This document shows positions 7,222 through 15,715 of a stretch of DNA of 34,894 nucleotides, in pieces (position 1 is the first letter of the stretch; each line of letters begins with the position of its first letter). Source of the DNA: Amycolatopsis rhizosphaerae (GTDB taxonomy: Bacteria; Actinomycetota; Actinomycetes; Mycobacteriales; Pseudonocardiaceae); the NCBI RefSeq assembly GCF_007713715.1, contig NZ_VJWX01000016.1, positions 1-34,894 on the forward strand, in the 5' to 3' direction. The notes under the pieces were generated by a model. That model did not search any database, was not told the DNA's origin, and was given only the letters and a program-made list of their open reading frames with translations. The position numbers and the translations under genes are program-made.

Positions 7222-8738
7222 CAGAAGAACCCGAGCTTCTTCGGCGAGTAGCTCACCAGCAGGTTCTTCGTCTGCTGGTAGTGCTCCAGCATCATCTTGT
7301 GGGTCTCCCGGCCGATACCGGACTTCTTGTAGCCGCCGAACGCGGCGTGCGCCGGGTAGGCGTGGTAGCAGTTCGTCCACACGCGACCCGCCTTGATCTC
7401 CCGGCCGAAGCGGTAGGCGGTGTTGCCGTCACGGCTCCACACACCGGCACCGAGGCCGTAGAGCGTGTCGTTGGCGATCTTGAGCGCCTCGTCCGGCGAG
7501 TCGAACGTGGTCACCGACACGACCGGCCCGAAGATCTCCTCCTGGAAGACGCGCATGTCGTTGGTGCCCCGGAAGATTGTCGGCTGGATGTAGTAGCCGC
7601 CCTCGCGTCCCGGCACGGTGCGCGGTCCGCCCCCGGTGAGCACCTCCGCGCCCTCCCGCTTGCCGATGTCCAGATAGGACAGGATCTTCTCGAACTGGTC
7701 GTTGCTGGCCTGCGCGCCGACCATGGTGGCCGGGTCCAGCGGATCGCCGGAGACGATCGCCTCGGTACGCGCGATGCACCGCTCGATGAACTCGTCGTAG
7801 ATCGACGAGGCGATCAGCGCCCGCGACGGACAGGTGCACACCTCACCCTGGTTCAGCGCGAACATCACGAAACCTTCGACAGCCTTGTCGAGGTAGTCGT
7901 CGTCGGCGGCCATGACGTCGGCGAGGAAGATGTTCGGGCTCTTCCCGCCCAGCTCCAGCGTGACCGGGATGATGTTCTCGCTGGCGTACTGCATGATCAG
8001 CCTGCCCGTGGTGGTCTCACCGGTGAAGGCCACCTTCGCCACCCGCGGGCTGGACGCGAGCGGCTTGCCCGCCTCCACCCCGAACCCGTTGACCACGTTG
8101 AGCACGCCCGGCGGGAGCAGGTCGGCGATCAGCTCCACCACCTTGAGAATCGACACCGGGGTCTGCTCGGCGGGCTTGAGCACCACGCAGTTGCCCGCGG
8201 CCAGCGCCGGCGCGAGCTTCCAGGTCGCCATCAGAATCGGGAAGTTCCACGGGATGATCTGGCCGACGACGCCCAGCGGCTCGTGGAAGTGGTAAGCGAC
8301 GGTGTCCTCGTCGATCTCGGAGATGCCGCCCTCCTGGGCGCGGACCGCGCCGGCGAAGTAACGGAAGTGGTCGACCGCGAGCGGCAGGTCGGCGGCCAGG
8401 GTTTCGCGGACCGGCTTGCCGTTCTCCCAGGTCTCGGCCACCGCGAGGGCTTCGAGGTTCGCCTCGATGCGGTCGGCGATCTTGTTGAGGATGCCGGCGC
8501 GCTCGGCCGCCGAGGTGCGGCCCCAGCGCTCGGCGGCGGCGTGCGCGGCGTCCAGCGCGAGTTCGACGTCGGCCGCGGACGAGCGGGCGACCTGGGTGAA
8601 CACCTTGCCGTCCACCGGCGACGGGTTGTCGAAATAGCGGCCCTCGACCGGTGGCACCCACTTCCCGCCGATGAAGTTTTCGTAGCGTGGCGCGAAGTCC
8701 ACGATGCTGCCTTCGGCGCCGGGTTGCGCATAGGCCAT
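7221..8738 (-). CDS. NAD+-dependent aldehyde dehydrogenase (ExaC/AldB-like acetaldehyde type)
   Basis: A protein of 505 residues, full length for the family. It shows the oxyanion Asn (IPWNFP, N165), the general-base Glu (LELGGKSP, E262) and the catalytic Cys301 (NQGEVCTC). The C-terminus ([13 protein letters not shown], ending SPKKLGFF) is typical of the ExaC/AldB group that oxidises acetaldehyde and other short aldehydes with NAD+. ATG 8738 follows AAGGAGG at good spacing. It begins the operon with DUF779 and the Ni/Co permease and lies beside two alcohol dehydrogenases, so it probably removes the aldehyde they produce. It sits 79 bases downstream of the GAF regulator gene on the same strand. 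Confidence 0.92.
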   Translation of the reverse strand: MAYAQPGAEGSIVDFAPRYENFIGGKWVPPVEGRYFDNPSPVDGKVFTQVARSSAADVELALDAAHAAAERWGRTSAAERAGILNKIADRIEANLEALAVAETWENGKPVRETLAADLPLAVDHFRYFAGAVRAQEGGISEIDEDTVAYHFHEPLGVVGQIIPWNFPILMATWKLAPALAAGNCVVLKPAEQTPVSILKVVELIADLLPPGVLNVVNGFGVEAGKPLASSPRVAKVAFTGETTTGRLIMQYASENIIPVTLELGGKSPNIFLADVMAADDDYLDKAVEGFVMFALNQGEVCTCPSRALIASSIYDEFIERCIARTEAIVSGDPLDPATMVGAQASNDQFEKILSYLDIGKREGAEVLTGGGPRTVPGREGGYYIQPTIFRGTNDMRVFQEEIFGPVVSVTTFDSPDEALKIANDTLYGLGAGVWSRDGNTAYRFGREIKAGRVWTNCYHAYPAHAAFGGYKKSGIGRETHKMMLEHYQQTKNLLVSYSPKKLGFF

Positions 8739-8817
8739 GGGAGCCCTCCTTCACGTCGGTGTGACAGGGAGCACCGTGCCCGGCGCGCGTTGGCGAAACG
8801 TTGGCGCCGCGGCGGTC

Positions 8818-10014
8818 CTAGTCGCGAAGGGCGAGCCGGAGGCGCGCCGCGGCGAGCGCGCGCCGGGGATCCCCTGCGGGCAGGGCGGCGTGCGCGTGCT
8901 CGTGGATCTGGAGGTCGAACGGGTGCCGTTCGCCGTAACGCAGAGCCAGCGCGGGATCGGGCGAGGCGAGTGCCGCCTCCCGCACCGCGACCTCGAGCTG
9001 TTCGCGCCAGGCGGTGACGCCCGGGGCCTCCGAGTCGGGCAGCAGCGGGCCGGTGTAGCGCTCGACCGCGGTGGCCGCGTCCCCGTCCTTGAGCGCGGTC
9101 AGCACCTCCACGGCGTCACAGGAAATGGGCCTGGTCAGCGCGTAGCGGCGGTTGGCCAGTGCGCCGCCGAGCACGCGCCGCAGATGGGAGACCTCGGCGC
9201 GCAGCGTGTTGGAGCTGACGCGGCTGTCGCCGTAGAGCGCCTCCCGAAGCTGGTCGAGCGAGAACCCGCCGGGCTCCAGGGCGAACAGGGCGAGCAGTTC
9301 GAGCTGCCGCGGCGACAGCCGCAGCGCGGCGCCGTCGAGGGTGGCGCGCCCGCGCCCGAGGCAGGTCAGCGACACCCCTTCCGTGGCGGGCGTGATCGCG
9401 TGCAGGCGGGTCTCGATGGTGGTGACCAGGGTGCGCACGGTGGACATCGCGAGCGGGTGTGCGCGGTCCCAGGTAGTGGACAGGTCGAGCACGCCCAGCG
9501 TCCGGCCGCTCGCGTCCCGGATCGGCGCCGACCAGCAGCACCAGCCGTGCAGGGCCTCCACCAGGTGCTCGGCCGAGAAGATGCTCGCGGGACGGCCGGT
9601 GCGCAGGGCGAGCGACAGCGCGTTGGTGCCCATCGCCTCCTCGCCCCAGCGACCGCCGGGGGCGAAGTTGACGCGCTCGGCACGCCGCCGCATCACCCGC
9701 CCACCGCAGGTCCACAGGATGGTGCCGGACTCGTCGGTGACGGCGGCGATGAAGCCCGCGTCGTCGGCGATGCTGCGCAGCTCGTCGGACAGTTCGGCCA
9801 CGGGACGGCGCAGCGGTGACGACGACCAGCGCGGCCGCACGTCGTCGAGGACGGGTGCGCTGTCGCGGCCGGGGTCGACCGTGGACAGCGATCTCGTCCA
9901 CGACTCGACGACCTCGCTGCGCAGGTCGGCTCCCGACGGCCGGCCTGCCAGCCAGCGTGACCATTCGAGCTCGAGTTCGGTGCGCCGCTGCCGGAGCGTG
10001 CTCAGTGTCGCCAT
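8818..10014 (-). CDS. GAF-domain transcriptional regulator with C-terminal winged-helix-like region
   Basis: A protein of 398 residues from ATG 10014 (GGAG 9 nt upstream; the longer open frame upstream is not needed). The N-terminal half has the layout of AcoR-type sensors: an EVVESWTRSL segment, then a GAF domain with EEAMGTNALSLAL, a conserved ALHGWCCWSAPI motif and GVLDLSTTW. Residues ~230-300 look like a winged helix (LSPRQLELLALFAL, then EVSHLRRVLGG). There is no AAA+ sigma54 domain, so this is the actinobacterial type that recruits ordinary polymerase. It lies between the aldehyde dehydrogenase operon and the divergent alcohol dehydrogenase and probably controls one or both in response to an alcohol or aldehyde. 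Confidence 0.8.
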   Translation of the reverse strand: MATLSTLRQRRTELELEWSRWLAGRPSGADLRSEVVESWTRSLSTVDPGRDSAPVLDDVRPRWSSSPLRRPVAELSDELRSIADDAGFIAAVTDESGTILWTCGGRVMRRRAERVNFAPGGRWGEEAMGTNALSLALRTGRPASIFSAEHLVEALHGWCCWSAPIRDASGRTLGVLDLSTTWDRAHPLAMSTVRTLVTTIETRLHAITPATEGVSLTCLGRGRATLDGAALRLSPRQLELLALFALEPGGFSLDQLREALYGDSRVSSNTLRAEVSHLRRVLGGALANRRYALTRPISCDAVEVLTALKDGDAATAVERYTGPLLPDSEAPGVTAWREQLEVAVREAALASPDPALALRYGERHPFDLQIHEHAHAALPAGDPRRALAAARLRLALRD

Positions 10015-10085
10015 GGTGTCCGTCTCCGGGTCGTCCTTGACACAGGGGGGCGGGAACCACTCATGATGCCCCAGCGGGCGCCCGC

Positions 10086-10113
10086 GCGCACCTGTCCGTT
10101 CGGGTAGGTGCGC
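10086..10113. promoter_or_regulatory. Inverted repeat in the divergent regulator/alcohol dehydrogenase promoter region
   Basis: GCGCACCT (10086-10093) and AGGTGCGC (10106-10113) form a perfect 8-bp inverted repeat with a 12-bp spacer, midway between the GAF regulator start (10014) and the dehydrogenase start (10179). The two half sites are two helical turns apart, as expected for a dimer-bound operator. The binding protein is unknown; the GAF regulator or the response regulator encoded nearby are candidates. Confidence 0.4.
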
Positions 10114-10178
10114 CACGCCGCTTTTGGGCTAGGTTGGGTACCGCCTGCATCTGACAGCGCTGTTGTGAGGAGGTGGCC

Positions 10179-11444
10179 GTGCTCCGACTCCTGGATGGCG
10201 CGCGGGCCGCCGGTCAGCACCCGCCGGTCCCGCAGGGGGGTTCCGGCGAGCTGAGCGGGCCTCAGGTGGTCGGCCCCGGAACCGAGCACCCGCCCGCGGA
10301 TCTGGCGAAGTTCCACGCTCCGGAAATCGTCTTCGGGCCGGGTGCGCTGGCGGAGCTGGGCCACTGCGCGCTGCGGGTCGGGGCCCGGCGGCCTTTCCTG
10401 GTCACCGATCCGGGGCTGCTCGAGGCGGGCTGGGCCGACGAGGCCGCCGGCCATCTGCGGCTGGCGGGCATCCGGCCGGTGGTCTGGGACGCGGTGACCC
10501 CGAACCCGAAGGACCACGAGGTCGAAGCCGCCTACGAACGCTATGTCGAAACCACGGCCGACGTGATCATCGCGGTGGGCGGCGGTTCGGTCATCGACGC
10601 GGCGAAGGGCGTGGCCATCCTGTCCGGCAACGGCGGGCGGATCCTCGACTTCGAGGGCGTGGACAAGGTGGTGCACCCGATCCCGCCGACGATCATGGTG
10701 CCCTCGACCTCGGGCACCGGGGCCGACGTCTCGCAGTTCGCGGTGATCACCGACACCGGGCACCGCACCAAGATCACCATCATCAGCCGGACGCTGGTCC
10801 CGGAGATCTCGGTGATCGACCCGCGCCTGCTCGTCACCATGCCCGAGCCGCTCAACGCGGCCACCGGGCTGGACGCGCTGACCCACGCCGTCGAGGCCTT
10901 CGTCTCCCCCGCGCACAATCCGCTCACCGACCAGCGGGCGCTGCACGCGGTCCGGTTGATCACCGGTGCGCTGCCGGAAACCGTGGAGCGGCCGCGGCGG
11001 GCGGGCCCTCGGGTGGCCATGGCGCAGGGCGCGCTGGAGGCGGGCATGGCCTTCACCAACGCCATCCTCGGCGCGACGCACGCGATGAGCCACCAGGTGG
11101 GGGGCCTGCTCGACGCGCCGCACGGGGTACTCAACGGGGTGCTGCTGCCGCACGTGATCCGGTTCAACGCCGAAGCCGACCCGTCCCGGTTCGTCCCGCT
11201 GGCGGAGGCTGCCGGACTCGACGCCCGGTCGATGCCTGCCGCGGAGGCGGCCGAATGGCTCGCGCAGCGGGTGCGGCTGCTGGCCGATTCGGTGGGCGTG
11301 CCGCGCGGCCTGGCCGAACTGGGCGTCTCGGCACGGGACGTGCCGACGCTGGCCCGCACCACGCTCAAGGACGCCTGCCTGACCACCAATCCCCGCGAGG
11401 CTTCGTACACCGACATCGAAGCCCTGTTCCGCCTGGCACTGTGA
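10179..11444 (+). CDS. Iron-containing (group III) alcohol dehydrogenase, 1,3-propanediol dehydrogenase-like
   Basis: A protein of 421 residues. The NAD(P) loop is VGGGSVIDAAKG, and the metal ligands expected for group III enzymes are present: D232, H236, H301 and H315. About 45 residues of Pro/Gly-rich extension precede the usual core start (KFHAPEIVFGPGALAELG). GTG 10179 is preferred to GTG 10173 because the latter lies in the AGGAGG ribosome-binding site (10168-10173). The stop overlaps the sensor kinase ATG by one base. From memory, Mycobacterium smegmatis has a comparable dehydrogenase next to the MnoS kinase in its methanol dehydrogenase locus. Substrate alcohol and metal (Fe, Zn or Mg) are not fixed by sequence. 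Confidence 0.88.
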   Translation: MLRLLDGARAAGQHPPVPQGGSGELSGPQVVGPGTEHPPADLAKFHAPEIVFGPGALAELGHCALRVGARRPFLVTDPGLLEAGWADEAAGHLRLAGIRPVVWDAVTPNPKDHEVEAAYERYVETTADVIIAVGGGSVIDAAKGVAILSGNGGRILDFEGVDKVVHPIPPTIMVPSTSGTGADVSQFAVITDTGHRTKITIISRTLVPEISVIDPRLLVTMPEPLNAATGLDALTHAVEAFVSPAHNPLTDQRALHAVRLITGALPETVERPRRAGPRVAMAQGALEAGMAFTNAILGATHAMSHQVGGLLDAPHGVLNGVLLPHVIRFNAEADPSRFVPLAEAAGLDARSMPAAEAAEWLAQRVRLLADSVGVPRGLAELGVSARDVPTLARTTLKDACLTTNPREASYTDIEALFRLAL

Positions 11445-12772
11445 TGCCCGACGGAGATCGCGATCTCGGTGCGCTCACCGGGCTGCGCTCGGGGAAGCGG
11501 TCGTACTACCCCGAATACGTCCGCTCGGCCGAGCGCCTCGAACGCGCGGTGCAGGCACTGGACGGGATTTCCCGCGCGCTGGTGCGCGGGGTGGAAGGGC
11601 CGAGGGCACTCGTCGAGGCCGTGGTGCGCGCCGCCGCCGAACACCTGCAGGCCCGCTGGCTGCTGCTCGCGGTGGCCGACGGGGCGCTGCGCGCCGCGCG
11701 GCCGCGGTTCCTGGTGCTGGTGGACGACGTGCTGATCGACGACGTGGCCCGGCTGCCCGCCGAGGTGCGGCCGGCACTGGAGCTGGTGCGGCAGCGGCCG
11801 TGGGAACTTCAGGCGGGGTCCTCGCGCCAGGGCCGGGTGCGGGCCCCGATGATGCTCGACGGTGAACCGGTCGGCGGGATCGTCGGCAGTCCCCGGGTGG
11901 AGGTGGCGAGCACGGACCTGGCGATCGTCCGGGTGCTGGCGAACCAGGCCGCGGTGGCCCTGCACAACTCGTACCTGTTCCAGGCGGCGACGCAGCTGCG
12001 GGGCCGCACGGAACAACTGTCCGAGGCGGCGGCGAAACAGGCCAGGGATCTGGCGGCCCGCAACGCCGAACTGGCCGAGACGCAGCAACGGCTGCTCGCC
12101 GCCCTGCAGCGCCAGGCCCTGGACGACGAGCGCCACCGCATCGCGCGCGAGCTGCACGACAGTGTCACCCAGTACGTGCTGTCGGCGGGCATGACGCTGG
12201 AGGTGTGCCGGGCCGAGCTGGCCGCGTCGGGCGAGACCGCGCTGGCCGGGCGGCTCGCGCACGCCAAGGACCTGACGCGGCAGGCGGTGGAACGGCTGCG
12301 TGGCGCGATCTACGCACTGCACCACACCTCGGGGGAACCGTCCGGGCCGCTGCCGGTCCTGCTGGCCGAACTGTCCACTGTGCACCTTCCCAGCGAACTT
12401 TCGGTGCGGGTGAAGGTGGTGGGCCAGGTGCTGACCCTGCCGGGCGAGACCGAGCGGTCGCTGCTGCGCATCGCGGGCGAGGCCCTGTTCAACGCGGCGG
12501 CGCACGCGAAGGCGTCGCTGGCGGTGGTGCGGCTGGTCTACCAGCCGTCGCGGGTCGCGCTCACCGTCTCCGACAACGGATCCGGCGACCCGGCGGAACT
12601 GCGGCGGCTGCTGCGGCTGGCCAGCGCCGCGGACCTCGACGGGCGGCACCGCGGCCTGGCGAACATGCTGGCCCGCACGGAGGAACTGGGCGGCACGATG
12701 ACGATCCGCCGGGCCCGGCTGGGCGGGATCGCGCTGCGCGTGGTGATCCCGGTGCCGGAGGGAACGCCATGA
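11444..12772 (+). CDS. Sensor histidine kinase with GAF-like input domain (MnoS/MadS-like)
   Basis: A protein of 442 residues with no clear membrane helix, so a cytoplasmic sensor. Residues ~35-180 form a GAF-like input domain and ~185-230 a coiled-coil linker. The HisKA_3 motif RIARELHDSVTQYV places the phospho-acceptor at H238. The HATPase_c part shows an N box (GEALFNAAAHAKA), a G box (VSDNGSGD) and HRGLANMLARTEELGG. ATG 11444 overlaps the dehydrogenase stop (TGATG) and its own stop overlaps the regulator (ATGA). Gene order and neighbours match what I recall of the MnoSR methanol-response system of M. smegmatis, so it probably senses alcohol metabolism. The ligand is unknown. Confidence 0.9.
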   Translation: MPDGDRDLGALTGLRSGKRSYYPEYVRSAERLERAVQALDGISRALVRGVEGPRALVEAVVRAAAEHLQARWLLLAVADGALRAARPRFLVLVDDVLIDDVARLPAEVRPALELVRQRPWELQAGSSRQGRVRAPMMLDGEPVGGIVGSPRVEVASTDLAIVRVLANQAAVALHNSYLFQAATQLRGRTEQLSEAAAKQARDLAARNAELAETQQRLLAALQRQALDDERHRIARELHDSVTQYVLSAGMTLEVCRAELAASGETALAGRLAHAKDLTRQAVERLRGAIYALHHTSGEPSGPLPVLLAELSTVHLPSELSVRVKVVGQVLTLPGETERSLLRIAGEALFNAAAHAKASLAVVRLVYQPSRVALTVSDNGSGDPAELRRLLRLASAADLDGRHRGLANMLARTEELGGTMTIRRARLGGIALRVVIPVPEGTP

Positions 12773-13404
12773 GCGAGGTGCCGATCGTCCTCGTCGACGA
12801 TCACGCGATCGTGCGGCAGGGCCTGCGGGCGATCCTGGAACGCGAGGGCGACCTGCGCGTGGTGGGCGAGGCCAGCACCGCCGGCGAGGCGCTGACCGTG
12901 GTGCTGCGCGCCCGCCCCGCGGTGGTGCTGCTGGATCTGAAGCTGTCCACCGGCGACGACACCGAGGGCCTCGACCTGTGCTCGGAGCTGACGCGCCGGT
13001 TTCCCGAAACCGGCGTTCTGGTGCTGACCACCTTCCTCGACGACCGGCTCGTGGTGGAAGCCGTGCAGCGGGGCGCCCGGGGTTACGTGGTGAAGGACGT
13101 GGACACCACCGAGCTGGTCCGGGCCATCCGCGCGGTGGCCCGCCGGGAGAGCGCGTTCGACTCCCGCTCCGCGGCGGCGATGGTGCGTTCGGTGTGCTCG
13201 GCCCCGGCGCGGCCCGCGCTCACCGACCGGGAACTGCGCGTGACCCGGCTGCTCGCGCACGGACTGTCCAATCGCGACATCGGGGGCGCGCTCTACATCT
13301 CCGAGACCACGGTGAAGTTCCACGTCCGCAACATCCTGCGCAAACTTCAGGTCGGCACCCGTGCGGAGGCCGTCTACGAGGCGAGCAAACTCGGGCTGAT
13401 CTGA
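12769..13404 (+). CDS. NarL/LuxR-family response regulator (MnoR/MadR-like)
   Basis: A protein of 211 residues. The receiver domain has the acidic pair D10-D11, phospho-acceptor D56 (VVLLDLKLS), T87/T88 and K109 (VVKD). The C-terminal LuxR helix-turn-helix runs from about 142 to 207 (LTDRELRVTRLLAHGLSN, then TTVKFHVRNILRKL). It overlaps the kinase gene by 4 bases, so they are a cognate pair. By analogy with the mycobacterial MnoSR system it may activate the nearby methanol dehydrogenase gene (start 19679) and its own operon. No binding site can be assigned by sequence alone. Confidence 0.9.
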   Translation: MSEVPIVLVDDHAIVRQGLRAILEREGDLRVVGEASTAGEALTVVLRARPAVVLLDLKLSTGDDTEGLDLCSELTRRFPETGVLVLTTFLDDRLVVEAVQRGARGYVVKDVDTTELVRAIRAVARRESAFDSRSAAAMVRSVCSAPARPALTDRELRVTRLLAHGLSNRDIGGALYISETTVKFHVRNILRKLQVGTRAEAVYEASKLGLI

Positions 13405-13427
13405 GGACGGATCTGGCCCGATCGGAT

Positions 13428-13808
13428 CTACTCAGCGCAGCTTCTGTCGTCGTACTCATGCTGCGATGCGATGATCTGCTCGCTGTTGCGGACCGTCCAC
13501 TCGTACAGACGCAGGAAAGGGTCGCGGAGGGACTCTCCGAGCGGCGTAAGGGAGTACTCCACTCCCACCGGAGACGTCGGCAGCACGGTGCGACGGATCA
13601 TGCCGTTGCGTTCCAGCCTGCGCAGCGTCTGTGTCAGAACCCGCTGGGTGACGCCTTCCAAACGCCGCTTGAGTTCGTTGAACCGGGTCGGCCTTTCGAG
13701 GATCGCCATGACCATCATCGACCACTTGTCCGCGATCTGGTCAAGGATCGGACGGCTCGGGCAGTCCGGGCTGAAGGTCCAGTCCGTCTGCCGGGTCGAA
13801 GTGAACAT
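13428..13808 (-). CDS. HxlR-family winged-helix regulator
   Basis: A protein of 126 residues with the HxlR signature: CPSRPILDQIADKWSM, then RFNELKRRLEGVTQRVLTQT (the recognition region) and VEYSLTPLGESL. A cysteine at the usual N-terminal sensing position is present (C16). Such regulators often respond to aldehydes, quinones or oxidants and control a divergent gene. Here the divergent gene is an enoyl-CoA hydratase homologue 122 bases away, and the space between holds a strong palindrome. ATG 13808 is a good start. It is convergent with the response regulator operon. Confidence 0.88.
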   Translation of the reverse strand: MFTSTRQTDWTFSPDCPSRPILDQIADKWSMMVMAILERPTRFNELKRRLEGVTQRVLTQTLRRLERNGMIRRTVLPTSPVGVEYSLTPLGESLRDPFLRLYEWTVRNSEQIIASQHEYDDRSCAE

Positions 13809-13830
13809 CGTGGTGTCCTCCGTGATCCCT

Positions 13831-13897
13831 GGTATGCCGAAAGTGCGTTATTGACGACCTTAGAGGCCCAGGGAAGCCTAGGTATGCATCGCATACC
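13831..13897. promoter_or_regulatory. HxlR operator region: palindrome plus a repeated half site
   Basis: GGTATGC (13881-13887) and GCATACC (13891-13897) form a perfect 7-bp palindrome with a 3-bp centre. The same heptamer GGTATGC recurs at 13831-13837 as an isolated half site. Both lie in the 122-bp gap between the divergent HxlR regulator and the enoyl-CoA hydratase gene. This is the classic position for an autoregulated operator. A TTGACG (13851-13856) between them could be a -35 element, but no good -10 is spaced correctly. Confidence 0.65.
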
Positions 13898-13930
13898 GGC
13901 AACATGCCGAGACGAAACGGAGCGACTCCG

Positions 13931-14773
13931 ATGGCCCCCGAGGGTTACAGCACGCTGCAGGCGGTCGCCGAGAACGGCGTTCTCCACGTCGTCTTGGACA
14001 ACCCACCGGTGAACGTACTGGGCGCGGTCATGATGCGGGAGGTGCGGGACCTGCTCTCCGCCGTTCGTGAGGACTCCTCGGTGAAGGTCATCGTGTTCGA
14101 GAGCGCGAATCCGGAATTCTTCCTCGCCCACGTGGACATCCGGGTGGCCGACCGCATGGACATCCTGCGGGACCTCGCCGCGTCCGCACCGGAGGGAGTG
14201 AACGTCTTCCAACTGATCGGGGAACTGATCCGGCGGCAGCCGCAGGTCACGATCGTCAAGCTGGCGGGCAAGGCCCGCGGCGGCGGAGCCGAGTTCGTCG
14301 CGGCCGCGGACCTCGCCTTTGCGGCGGAGGAAACGGCAGCACTCGGACAGGTCGAAGCGCTGATGGGCATCACGCCGGGCGGTGGCGGGACGCAGTACCT
14401 GCGTGAGCGAGTGGGCAGGAACCGGGCAATGGAGATCGTCCTCACCGGAGATCTCGTCGACGCCCGCACGGCCGCCTCGATCGGCTGGATCAACCGTGCG
14501 GTTCCGGCGGCGGACCTCGATGCTTACGTGTCCGAGGTCGCGTCGAAGATCGCGGCGCTCTCCGACGGCGTGATCGCCGCAGCGAAGAAGGCGCTCCCGC
14601 CCACCGAGTACGGCCAGGGGCTGGCGGCCGAGAACGACGCCTGGGCCGGCCTGGTCGAACTGCCGGCAGCCCAACGGATCATGGGTGCGGCCCTCGTGAG
14701 CGGCGCACAGACCCCCGACGGCGAACGAGACCTCGAGACGCTCCTCCGCACGATCGCAGCCCAAGGAGCGTAG
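13931..14773 (+). CDS. Enoyl-CoA hydratase/isomerase family protein
   Basis: A protein of 280 residues from ATG 13931, which has CGGAG 8 nt upstream; an earlier ATG at 13904 lacks a site. The crotonase fold is evident. The oxyanion segment FFLAHVDI (residues 64-71) replaces the usual FxAGADI, and GGGAEFVAAADLAF and GQVEALMGITPGGGGTQ follow. Both glutamates of true hydratases appear present (E121 and E142). The substrate is unknown. Control by the divergent HxlR regulator is likely. It is convergent with the methyltransferase gene, with 42 bases between. Confidence 0.85.
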   Translation: MAPEGYSTLQAVAENGVLHVVLDNPPVNVLGAVMMREVRDLLSAVREDSSVKVIVFESANPEFFLAHVDIRVADRMDILRDLAASAPEGVNVFQLIGELIRRQPQVTIVKLAGKARGGGAEFVAAADLAFAAEETAALGQVEALMGITPGGGGTQYLRERVGRNRAMEIVLTGDLVDARTAASIGWINRAVPAADLDAYVSEVASKIAALSDGVIAAAKKALPPTEYGQGLAAENDAWAGLVELPAAQRIMGAALVSGAQTPDGERDLETLLRTIAAQGA

Positions 14774-14815
14774 GGCCTTGGGGAAACGGTTTGCGTGGGG
14801 CTGCGGGTGCACAAC

Positions 14816-15715
14816 CTAGGGGTGATCCGAGCGTTCACCGTGGTCCAGGACCAGCCAGCCGCCGTGGTGCTCGTCGACGGTGAACGGGCGGCCGGTGGCG
14901 GCGCCCAGTTCCGCCAGTTCGGCGGGCCCGAAGGTGCGGGTGTGCCCGTAGAGCTGGGCGGGCTCGTCCTCGTACGGCACGGCGACGATCACGCGGCGCC
15001 GGGCCAGGCGCAGGGCCTCGGCGACCACCGCCGTCCCCTCGTCCGGGCTCAGGTGCTCCAGCAGGTGCAGTGCGGTCACCGTGTCGGCTGCGTTGTCCGG
15101 CAGGGGTACCCGGGCCGCGTCGCAGACCAGGGTCCGCACGGGCGTGTTCCGCCGAGCGGCGACCATGCCGAGCAGCCGCATCGCCCCGGGGGAAAGGTCC
15201 GACGCGGTCACCGTCTGCCCGCGTTCGGCCAGGAGCAGGGCCAGGAAACCGAAACACGACCCGAGGTCGAGCACCGGCCCCGTGCCGGTGAGCCGCAGCA
15301 CACGCTCGTATACCGGGGCGAAGGACGCGATGGTCGAGCTTCCGGCGGGTCTTCGCCGGAAGCGCCGCAGGGTGTTGTCGTAGAACGTGAGCCAGGCACG
15401 CCCCGGCTCGTCCACAGTGGACAGGACGACGCCGGTGAAGACCCGCTCGAACACCGCCGCGCCGCTCAGCCAGCCCGGCGTGAACAGCTCGTCGGCCAGC
15501 AGTCCGGTGAGGTCGTTGTCGAGTTCCGCGGGGCTCAGCCGGTGGGTCACCTCGATCCGCCGGTCGCGACGCCGCAGCCGGAAGTGCGCGGTCTCCACGA
15601 TCGGGCACACCCCGTCCATCGCGCGCGGGTCCTCTCGCCGCACCTCGACGAGATCGTCGCCGTAGCGGCCGGGCGGGCCCGCCGCCAGCGGGTCGAAGGT
15701 CAGCGCACCGCTCAT
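14816..15715 (-). CDS. mftM: SAM-dependent methyltransferase, probably mycofactocin oligosaccharide methyltransferase MftM
   Basis: A protein of 299 residues. The N-terminal ~130 residues are a separate region, followed by a class I methyltransferase fold: VLDLGSCFGFLALLLAERG (motif I), TASDLSPGAMRLL, an ALHLLEHLSPDEG segment and VIVAVPYEDEPAQLYGH. The family assignment is by context. The gene closes an operon with NDMA-dependent methanol dehydrogenase, MoxR and VWA genes, and in M. smegmatis the MftM gene lies in the mno region (recall). MftM methylates a glucose of the glycosylated redox cofactor mycofactocin. Its ATG overlaps the VWA stop by 4 bases. Another small-molecule methyltransferase remains possible. 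Confidence 0.75.
   Translation of the reverse strand: MSGALTFDPLAAGPPGRYGDDLVEVRREDPRAMDGVCPIVETAHFRLRRRDRRIEVTHRLSPAELDNDLTGLLADELFTPGWLSGAAVFERVFTGVVLSTVDEPGRAWLTFYDNTLRRFRRRPAGSSTIASFAPVYERVLRLTGTGPVLDLGSCFGFLALLLAERGQTVTASDLSPGAMRLLGMVAARRNTPVRTLVCDAARVPLPDNAADTVTALHLLEHLSPDEGTAVVAEALRLARRRVIVAVPYEDEPAQLYGHTRTFGPAELAELGAATGRPFTVDEHHGGWLVLDHGERSDHP

Noticed and set aside
10541-12649. 702-codon minus-strand frame across the alcohol dehydrogenase and kinase genes
   Set aside because: It spans two well-supported genes on the other strand and contains only low-complexity sequence.
13405-13427. Terminator between response regulator and HxlR genes (GATC repeats)
   Set aside because: The possible stem is only 4 bp, too weak to call.
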